Both the position numbers and the translations under genes were made by a program. A stretch of DNA of 64,000 nucleotides from Bacteroidales bacterium UBA1181 (GTDB lineage Bacteria > Bacteroidota > Bacteroidia > Bacteroidales > Paludibacteraceae). Location of the stretch: assembly GCA_002310215.1 (NCBI GenBank), contig DBYR01000002.1, positions 53,736-117,735 on the forward strand, written 5' to 3'. Position 1 is the first letter of the stretch; the number at the start of each line of letters is the position of its first letter. The notes below the pieces were generated by a model, which made no database searches, was not told the DNA's origin, and worked only from the letters and a program-made list of their open reading frames with translations. Shown piece by piece: positions 58,301 through 64,000 of the stretch.

Positions 58301-61300
58301 GATTTGGCTTCCGGCGCTACGGGCACGGATTCCATCCATGTCAATGTGTTGAGCGTCGGTGTGGATAGCTTCGTCGTGGATAATTCCATCCGCCTGTTTG
58401 CGAGAGGCGGTGTCTCTTATCTGTGGTCGACGAATGAGACCACTTCGTACATAACGGTTCCGGGAACGACGGATATCTCCAACTACTCGGTGGTCGTTAC
58501 GGATGAGTTCGGCAAGTCGTGCAAGCAAAACATAGATATACATGAATCCTCTACACATAGCGGAGGTGTACCTAATTTGACCATCTCCGGTCCTTCCACC
58601 ATCTGCTATGGGGATACGATTGAACTCTCGGCGACGCTCTCCTCGGGATGCGATTCCTGCGCTTTCCAATGGTTGAACAACCGATCCTATTCTTCGCCGA
58701 CTATCCGTGTCGTTCCGAGACACAGTGAGACTTACACGGTGAACGTTCTGGATCGCGCCACGAACCGTGAATACTCGGCCTCCTTCCGTGTGGATGTCAT
58801 GAAGGCGGGTGTGACCTCGTACATCAATGGCGGCAACGCGACGTTGTCCGCTTCGGGCGGAACCTCTTACTTGTGGAGCACTGGCGCCACCACCTCTTCG
58901 ATTGTGGTGCCGGCTACGGATAGCGTTTATTCCGTTGTTGTCTCCAATGGAACGCTGAGTTGCGAGAAGACGGTCGCTATACCTGATCCGTATAAGTTGG
59001 ATAACTTGAACATCAGAATAGACGGTAATACGGAGATCTGTCCAAACACGTCGACGAACCTGACGGTTAAGATAGGCGACAACGATTCTTATTATGAGGA
59101 CTTTGAGGTTAAATGGGTCGGATTCCCTAATGCGGGTCGCTCCATTGAAGTATCACCGGAACACTCCCAGACCTACAAGGCGCTTGTCTTCCACCGGCCG
59201 ACGGGAAGGGTATATTCGACCCTGACGGCAAGTGTGGTTGTCTTGCAAAGTTGCCAAGGCGGTGGCGGTGGTGACGACACGATCCCTGATCTGTTCGTCC
59301 CTGAATGCGGCGATTCCGATTTGAGCAATGAATCTTATAGATTGACGGATGGGACTGCCTATGTCCTGAAAACATCTTCGTCGAACGTGTTCTCGACAGG
59401 TAATAGTTATCAGGCAGTCATCACAGAGGCGGGGAAAAAGTACGTGATCGAATTGGATACCATTTCCACAGCCTATATTTATTCGGATGTGGCCACCTCC
59501 CTCGATATGCTTGTATATAAAGGTACATTGATATTGGATGGTTCGGGTCCTTTCACTTTCGTGAAAAGATCCAGCGGGAAGTATTTCTCAATGAGTAAAA
59601 CATCTCAATTGATCGTGAACAAGGGGACGAACGTGACCATCATCTCTCATGAGCAATCAGATGTAGATCCGGCCAAAATGAACAATGATTCCCGATTGTA
59701 TAACCGTGGTCTCATTACAGTCCAAGGAAGATTCGTATTGTACAATAATTCTCACCTGGTGAATATGGGTTCTTTCCGATCTTCTTCCAGCTTGACTGTC
59801 AATGACCATAATTGTAGGGTGACAAACTATAACTTGATGGATTTTGATCGTTTGTCTTCTATGGAGCATGCAGAGAATGATATGATTGCATTGGAGGCGG
59901 GATCTGTCACGAAGTTCAGAAAATTCCAGCGCGTCTTCTCTCATTCTGGCGACAATTCTGTTGTGCCTCTCTGTGGAAGCGGTTGTATTCATGTTACAGG
60001 AAAGGTCGAAAACATCACTGTCTCCAAGCTTGTCGGACCATCTGTCAAGGTATGTTTGCAGGGTGAAAGCGTTTCTTCGGCAAGCAAGTGGGACACTGGT
60101 ATCTTGAGTACGAATTGTTCGTCTTGTGACATAAACGTAACTCCAATCAATAAGACCGTTTGCGACACCTCGTTGGGTAGTAGGGATACCGTCCGTCTTG
60201 AGGTGCGTGTTTCGGGCGGAAGCGGCTCTTTCAATTATGAGTGGCTCGGTGGCGCTGCCTCTCAACAAGGCTCGGTGAGCGTGGGCGGAGTATTGTATCC
60301 AATCACTTGCTCCGTTAGCATACCTTCTTCCTTGACGAAGGATACCACGATATCGCGTGAACTTGTTATCCATGACGCGAATGATAATTCTTCGGTTGAT
60401 ACGGTGCTGGTTTCATATACGATTCAGAAATGTGGCTCTGGTATAATTGATACAACGGATGTATTCCGTGTCGAAATCGAAGGTCCGGACTTCCTTTGCC
60501 TCGGTAATAAGGCTAGATTGAAGGCCAACCTGATCAACCCTCCTTCGGGTATCATCTCTTATCGTTGGAGCACGAACGAGAAAACGGATCGGATTGTCGT
60601 TTCCCCAATGGAAGCTGTCGACACCACCTATTGGGTCGATGTGATTTGCGTCCGTGGTGCTGACACTACAATCATCAGAAAAGACTTTACGTTTAACGTC
60701 CGTGATTGCGGCGTGGGTGGTTGCGCTTCTGATCTATGGGTGAATGTCGACAAATTCCCTGACTGCGGCAACAATGGAGAAATGTCCATTTCTTCCGTCA
60801 ATAGCGAAGACTCTCCTTTGAATTCGTTCACAGTGAACTGGTATGATTCGAATTTCAACTTGATCGGTTCGGACTATACGCTGAGGAATGTGCCTGCGGG
60901 CGATTATTATGTCGAACTCAATAGAGATCAATGCTCGGCTCAAAGGAAAGTTAGATTGACTGCTGTGGATGGCCGTGATAATTCAGGATTGTCGATGACT
61001 GTTTATTCTATTCCTTCCCAGTCTACGTCTGGTGGTTCTTCAAATCAAGATACACTTGATTGTAACCTTACCCGTGTAGTCTCTCATGTCTCTTCGTTGT
61101 CGGCTGATGTCTCTACGATAGACGCTAAATATGTGGTTTGGTCTGGATATGTCACTCCTCCTTGTTCCGGAAATTATCTGTTCCACTTTAATGGAGGTAA
61201 CTTGTTCGTCAATAATAATATGGTCCCTAATGATAGTTCGATCAGCCTGCAGGAGGGTGCCTCTTATATGATTGCTTATTTGTTGGAAAAAAATAATACG

Positions 61301-62452
61301 AATGCTAATGTTGAGGTGAAGTGGACCACTCCTTGTTCTTCCAATGGGGAGGAGTCGATACCTTCTTGCGCACTGACTGCTGGTCTCTTGGATGGTATAG
61401 GTTCGCTTTTCACTGAACATTCTGACATCACTTCCTTGTCGGCATATCAGAATTGTTTGAAGGATACATGCCTTAAACCGGTTGTGAACTTGTCTCCTCT
61501 CCGCCAGATTTGTGGTGCGGGTGCTTCCGTGACATTGGATGCGTTCGTCCCTGGTGCCACTTATATGTGGAAGAAGTCTGATAACGACGGTGTCTTAAGC
61601 ACTCAGGCTTCTCTCACGGTGAGCGCTCCTGGTTACTATACTGTGGAGGTTACTTCTTGGTGCGGAAAGAAAGTGCAGAAGGATGTTGTGGTTCAACGTT
61701 TGAGCCCGAAAGAGATTTCTGTCACAGCCTCTACGGATGCGGCTTGCTATGGCTCTTCCGTTCGACTAAGGGCTACGGGAGGTGTCTCCTATCAGTGGTC
61801 CCCTTCGACTGGGTTGAGTGATGCCACTTCCGCTACTCCAACCCTGACGGCGGAGAACTCCAACACCTACACGGTCAAAATACGTACCGTTGGCGGGTGT
61901 GAGATCTCGAAATCCGTGGAGGTGAAGGTGAAAGAACCTTTCGACTTCGATGTGATCCAAAAGTATGACGAGTGCAACGGCTCAAAGATACAGATGAGCG
62001 CGGAAGGCGCGGATGAATATTACTGGTATCCTTCGGATGGTTTGTCTTGTGTCAGATGCTCCGTTACGGATGTCGTGTTGGGCTCCGATGAAAAGACTTA
62101 TACGGTTGAGGGTATGAAAGATGGTTGTGTCCTGAAAAAGAATGTCTCAGTTCGTCCTTTGCTTAAACAAAGCGATCTGGATTTCACTTTCGGATCTTCT
62201 AACCAGTGTGGTGTGGTATTGACTGCCTCCGACATGGGCCCTAGGGTTTCATATCGTTGGAGTGTGGAGGCTAATCCGGATCTCAACGTGGAAGGCCAGT
62301 CTGTCACATTATACTTCCCTTCCGATGGCGATTATAAGGTTACGTTAACGGCAAGGAGAATGGATTGCGACGAAAACTCGGTGGTTTCGTTGACGAAGAT
62401 AGTGCGTGTGAGAGGTTGTAATCCTTGCAACCCTTGTGTTGTGGAACATTAA
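55343..62452 (+). CDS. Giant secreted multidomain protein (beta-solenoid, Ig/PKD-like, PA14-like modules)
   Basis: 2,369 aa. Signal peptide (MNKRLFKALIYLSSLCC, cleavage near AQC). Order: a solenoid-like module (~25-275); a run of 16 glycines (~276-291); about seven Ig/PKD-like modules (~297-1300) with recurring YLWSTGATTSSIVVP and TYTVNV motifs; a second solenoid-like module with a GGGGG linker (~1310-1595); more Ig-like modules (~1600-1790); a SprB-like unit (~1800-1870, LRNVPAGDYYVELN); a PA14-like module (~1905-2000); and Ig/PKD units to the end. The protein finishes CNPCNPCVVEH and shows no T9SS sorting domain. It is probably an adhesin or surface scaffold, and it stands 24 bp before an RHS gene. 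Confidence 0.85.
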   Translation: MNKRLFKALIYLSSLCCLQNSYAQCAVDPGDKDFNLANSISVNPYGATTIASYQTLVLTQSGSYKLYNNGGTVIATAPGVYTFEMGSTYNTGSNGSACKLYVNAGAKVIIEGGFQATFELVNRGELTIKRSPYSSENIIDFNSTSSVINVGKLNIEGNLRLNALFSNLSEVNVDGNLWLNSNRGYCLANGSIMNVGGSSNINSPILGNGGCLHSVGEVSLEQNYVQNSGNRVTPENQLVYICSEHGFSGGFQYNANAPENRSGGAVLQDNCTGCSGGGGGGGGGGGGGGGGEPQVNYVIEIYGDTIVCQNGSTSLGVNVTGKENAKYTYRWVKVVDGNEYTVSEESGASRLTVYPTEMTKYRVYVTENGTTQIGSKDVIVYAMTASAFLSYRDANTVVLTASSADSYAWSTGAVTPYITVPVSESTRTYSVDLTKDGKTCTASVVVNNLNDVNDNRRPMQVIVNGPASLCPGSDTSIVAVVSGGSGNYTYEWNTGATTPSITDGPLASSDYCVVVTDVELGLKKTACSHVYVPVIEVVDTTDGITYLLDGVQKTIPSMPSDSTLTVWLDGGEKCDVRLFGNDYKGPDPFIIVIHGNDTISHEQDTISNPGGGNGIRWKDTVYICKGQTLSLVAGDSTSTNTYRWLGLNSTSSSVEVTPEQTTTYVLTVSDQNGTFHNAAEVTVVVRRIYSVTLTTENQSKTIVQGAGGSKYVWNVGDNTYTGNPLVLDYPTGYTYCAVTVDDVCTDTLYFQENSYKVEIVDVTDTSSLKYNDLYYCVNASSQDSITLSANVSGASGSLRYEWYRNDVLLSANSPSIRVKESVSTEYKVVVTDFGTGKKAVSTRNVIVMSAKINKQNEQTAQLIATGGGDYLWSTGGNTQSIVVPADVAGTYTVNVTRNGYQCSAEVNVVPGLIFVPDTINVLITSPSSPSSHLSICEGETITLKAGETNGSGRYSYSWNIADETQNHSSQIVISPKESKTYVVHVRDLASGATGTDSIHVNVLSVGVDSFVVDNSIRLFARGGVSYLWSTNETTSYITVPGTTDISNYSVVVTDEFGKSCKQNIDIHESSTHSGGVPNLTISGPSTICYGDTIELSATLSSGCDSCAFQWLNNRSYSSPTIRVVPRHSETYTVNVLDRATNREYSASFRVDVMKAGVTSYINGGNATLSASGGTSYLWSTGATTSSIVVPATDSVYSVVVSNGTLSCEKTVAIPDPYKLDNLNIRIDGNTEICPNTSTNLTVKIGDNDSYYEDFEVKWVGFPNAGRSIEVSPEHSQTYKALVFHRPTGRVYSTLTASVVVLQSCQGGGGGDDTIPDLFVPECGDSDLSNESYRLTDGTAYVLKTSSSNVFSTGNSYQAVITEAGKKYVIELDTISTAYIYSDVATSLDMLVYKGTLILDGSGPFTFVKRSSGKYFSMSKTSQLIVNKGTNVTIISHEQSDVDPAKMNNDSRLYNRGLITVQGRFVLYNNSHLVNMGSFRSSSSLTVNDHNCRVTNYNLMDFDRLSSMEHAENDMIALEAGSVTKFRKFQRVFSHSGDNSVVPLCGSGCIHVTGKVENITVSKLVGPSVKVCLQGESVSSASKWDTGILSTNCSSCDINVTPINKTVCDTSLGSRDTVRLEVRVSGGSGSFNYEWLGGAASQQGSVSVGGVLYPITCSVSIPSSLTKDTTISRELVIHDANDNSSVDTVLVSYTIQKCGSGIIDTTDVFRVEIEGPDFLCLGNKARLKANLINPPSGIISYRWSTNEKTDRIVVSPMEAVDTTYWVDVICVRGADTTIIRKDFTFNVRDCGVGGCASDLWVNVDKFPDCGNNGEMSISSVNSEDSPLNSFTVNWYDSNFNLIGSDYTLRNVPAGDYYVELNRDQCSAQRKVRLTAVDGRDNSGLSMTVYSIPSQSTSGGSSNQDTLDCNLTRVVSHVSSLSADVSTIDAKYVVWSGYVTPPCSGNYLFHFNGGNLFVNNNMVPNDSSISLQEGASYMIAYLLEKNNTNANVEVKWTTPCSSNGEESIPSCALTAGLLDGIGSLFTEHSDITSLSAYQNCLKDTCLKPVVNLSPLRQICGAGASVTLDAFVPGATYMWKKSDNDGVLSTQASLTVSAPGYYTVEVTSWCGKKVQKDVVVQRLSPKEISVTASTDAACYGSSVRLRATGGVSYQWSPSTGLSDATSATPTLTAENSNTYTVKIRTVGGCEISKSVEVKVKEPFDFDVIQKYDECNGSKIQMSAEGADEYYWYPSDGLSCVRCSVTDVVLGSDEKTYTVEGMKDGCVLKKNVSVRPLLKQSDLDFTFGSSNQCGVVLTASDMGPRVSYRWSVEANPDLNVEGQSVTLYFPSDGDYKVTLTARRMDCDENSVVSLTKIVRVRGCNPCNPCVVEH

Positions 62453-62476
62453 TAGGAGAAAATAAGCGATAAAATT

Positions 62477-64000
62477 ATGATAGACAAGATCAGAAAAAGT
62501 TATTGGACAAAAGTTGTCTCGTTTGTGTGGTTGTTTCAGTTGGTGTTCACCCCTTTTCAGGCTTGGGCGCTGACGGGTGGTCCAACACAACCCGAATTCG
62601 CGACTTTCACTCCGTCGGGGGTCGACAACATGGTGGATTTGTTCACGGGTGATTTTAGTTATAATATTCCTCTCTTGGATGTGGATGGATACCCGATTAA
62701 CATTAGTTATTCGTCCGGCATTGGCGTGGAGGATCAGGCTAGTATGGTTGGCTTGGGTTGGACTTTGAACGCAGGTGGTATCATCAACCGTAATGTCCGT
62801 GGTATCCCTGATGATTTCAATGGAGAAGACCAAATCGTCACGACAACCAATATCAAGCCTTCTTGGACGGCTTCTGTCGGACTGAATGTGAAACCGGAAA
62901 TCTTGGGATTTAATGCAAAAGGCGGCTCAAGAGGCCTTTCTCTCAATGGTTCTGTCTCATATAACAACTATTCAGGTTTGGCTTTGCAAACTGGTATCTC
63001 CGTGTCATTCCATGGCCGTTTGTCTAGCTTGGGTGATAAGAACAGCTCTAACTTGGGCTGTGGAGGTGGTATAGGATTACAAACTAGTACAGAAAGCGGT
63101 TTGTCTATTTCTCCATCGTTTAATCTCTCCAAATATTCCTCGGATAAGGTAGATGGTGAAAATGCTACTGTGACATCTAGTCTTAAATTCGGTACTGCAT
63201 TTAATTCTAGAAGTGGCATGAGGGAAATCACGGTCACTCCAACTCGCACATGGGAATGGTCTAAAAAACTTCCTGAAAAAGATGAAAATGGCAAGGATCA
63301 ATATACGAACTTCTCATATTGTTTGGGTTCTTCTTCTTCTATTCCGCTTAACCCTCGAACTTATGTGCCTCAATTGTCTAATGACATGAATTCTTACTCC
63401 GTGAAGGTGGAAATCGGTTCGGGTGCGGAAGCTTTCTTGTTCGCTGGTGAGGGCTCCATCGATGGTTCTTATAGCAGACAATATATGCCGGAGAAAACGA
63501 AACGAGCTCCTGCTTATGGCTATCTCTATTCTGATTTGGGTAAGGATAATCCTTACGCTATGCATGATTTCAACAGGGAGAAGGATCAAGCCTACTCGGA
63601 AAATCTCCCTGCCATCGCTTTGGCTCAAATGACTTATGATACTTATACGGCTTCGGGACAGGGTGTCACGGGTATGTTCAGACCTTTCCGTGACGTCAGC
63701 AGGGTGTATGACCCAGTTGTGGAAAACCGCTCAGGAAATGGTGCCGTTGGTCTTGATATCTCCGCTGGTAATATGTTTAAGGCGGGTGCTAACTTGTCGG
63801 GTGGCTTCGACCGCTCGTATTCAGGTAGGTGGACCGCATCTAACGGACCTTTCTCGAATACATCTTTCCATTCTTCGGAACCTGGTAACTTGTATGAGAA
63901 AGTTTATTTTAAGACTTCGGGAGATTTCGCGGTGTATGATGATGAATATTATGACTTGATGTGTGGCGTGAGCCCTGTGCGTTTTAGTATTAATCAGGAA
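62477..64000 (+). CDS. RHS/YD-repeat family protein, N-terminal part (partial)
   Basis: 508 codons are open to the right edge without a stop, so the gene continues. A signal-like N-terminus (WTKVVSFVWLFQLVFTPFQ, end AWA) is followed by the Bacteroidota RHS start: FTPSGVDNMVDLFTGDFSYN, IPLLDVDGYPINISYSSGIG, VGLGWTLNAGGIINRNVRG, PDDFNGED. The rest of the visible part is beta-rich (LKFGTAFNSRSGMREITVTP, FSYCLGSSSSIPLNP). Such proteins are very large, with YD repeats, an RHS core and a variable C-terminal tip that can be a toxin; those parts lie outside. It follows the giant Ig-like gene by 24 bp, so both are likely one operon. Confidence 0.8.
   Translation, partial: MIDKIRKSYWTKVVSFVWLFQLVFTPFQAWALTGGPTQPEFATFTPSGVDNMVDLFTGDFSYNIPLLDVDGYPINISYSSGIGVEDQASMVGLGWTLNAGGIINRNVRGIPDDFNGEDQIVTTTNIKPSWTASVGLNVKPEILGFNAKGGSRGLSLNGSVSYNNYSGLALQTGISVSFHGRLSSLGDKNSSNLGCGGGIGLQTSTESGLSISPSFNLSKYSSDKVDGENATVTSSLKFGTAFNSRSGMREITVTPTRTWEWSKKLPEKDENGKDQYTNFSYCLGSSSSIPLNPRTYVPQLSNDMNSYSVKVEIGSGAEAFLFAGEGSIDGSYSRQYMPEKTKRAPAYGYLYSDLGKDNPYAMHDFNREKDQAYSENLPAIALAQMTYDTYTASGQGVTGMFRPFRDVSRVYDPVVENRSGNGAVGLDISAGNMFKAGANLSGGFDRSYSGRWTASNGPFSNTSFHSSEPGNLYEKVYFKTSGDFAVYDDEYYDLMCGVSPVRFSINQE

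Noticed and set aside
60460..62452. T9SS C-terminal sorting domain at the end of the giant protein
   Set aside because: The last ~90 residues form a PKD-like unit and end in CNPCNPCVVEH; neither the PNP motif nor the closing basic strand of type A domains is present.

Overview
The window looks like a chromosomal segment of a Bacteroidota bacterium, most likely order Bacteroidales. The evidence is: families restricted to or typical of that phylum (serine palmitoyltransferase, DUF4494, DUF2027-Smr, DUF4827, DUF5606, phylum-type RNA polymerase omega); several exact Bacteroidota promoters (TTTG, 19-20 bp, TAnnTTTG); few Shine-Dalgarno sites; and type IX secretion (T9SS) C-terminal sorting domains. 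Most of the window is moderately GC-rich housekeeping DNA. Four stretches are visibly AT-richer and look acquired: the nuclease gene near 21-22 kb, the secreted-protein island at 29-34 kb, the ATPase at 52.5-53.9 kb and the giant surface-protein locus from 55 kb.

Region 1-10 kb: end of a serine palmitoyltransferase gene, DUF4494, the PLP-homeostasis gene yggS, an Rpn-type nuclease, a SUFU-domain protein, two tandem paralogous acyl-CoA/AMP ligases, and a two-gene unit coding for a 710-aa coiled-coil protein with one central hydrophobic segment plus a DUF4112-like membrane protein.

Region 10-21 kb: ilvE, a candidate structured small RNA, a LuxR-type regulator with a receiver lacking the phosphoacceptor, and an eight-gene-function heme operon hemE-hemCD-hemB-hemA-hemL-hemN-hemG that would take glutamyl-tRNA to protoporphyrin IX. 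Ferrochelatase is not in the window; the heme chaperone gene hemW lies alone at 54 kb. Three near-identical palindromes (TCCTCA-N4-TGAGGA type) lie one before the regulator gene and two just upstream of the hemE promoter, in activator position. The HemC and HemA proteins are both unusually reduced.

Region 20.7-28.7 kb: gene remnants, a DUF4268/PD-(D/E)XK nuclease gene bracketed by a 26-bp direct repeat, hsp20, trmO, a split chromate transporter, a secreted PEP-synthase-like protein, and queA.

Region 29-34 kb: an AT-rich island with a C10 (streptopain-like) protease followed in a translationally coupled row by three paralogous secreted proteins, all with T9SS sorting domains. The island is bracketed by inverted copies of a dispersed hairpin-rich repeat.

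Region 34.4-52.2 kb: ordinary core genes (NifX-like, DUF2027-Smr, CNNM, rseP, dxr, M23-like, TrmH-like, two lipoproteins, nrnA, comEC, rpe, tRNA-Pro, DUF1294, rpoZ, bamD, DUF5606, GT4, sufE, sufS, yraN).

Region 52.2-64 kb: five regularly spaced 17-bp repeats directly upstream of an AAA/DUF4143 ATPase, hemW, then tandem promoters driving a 2,369-aa secreted multi-Ig/beta-solenoid protein and the first 508 codons of an RHS-type protein that runs off the window.
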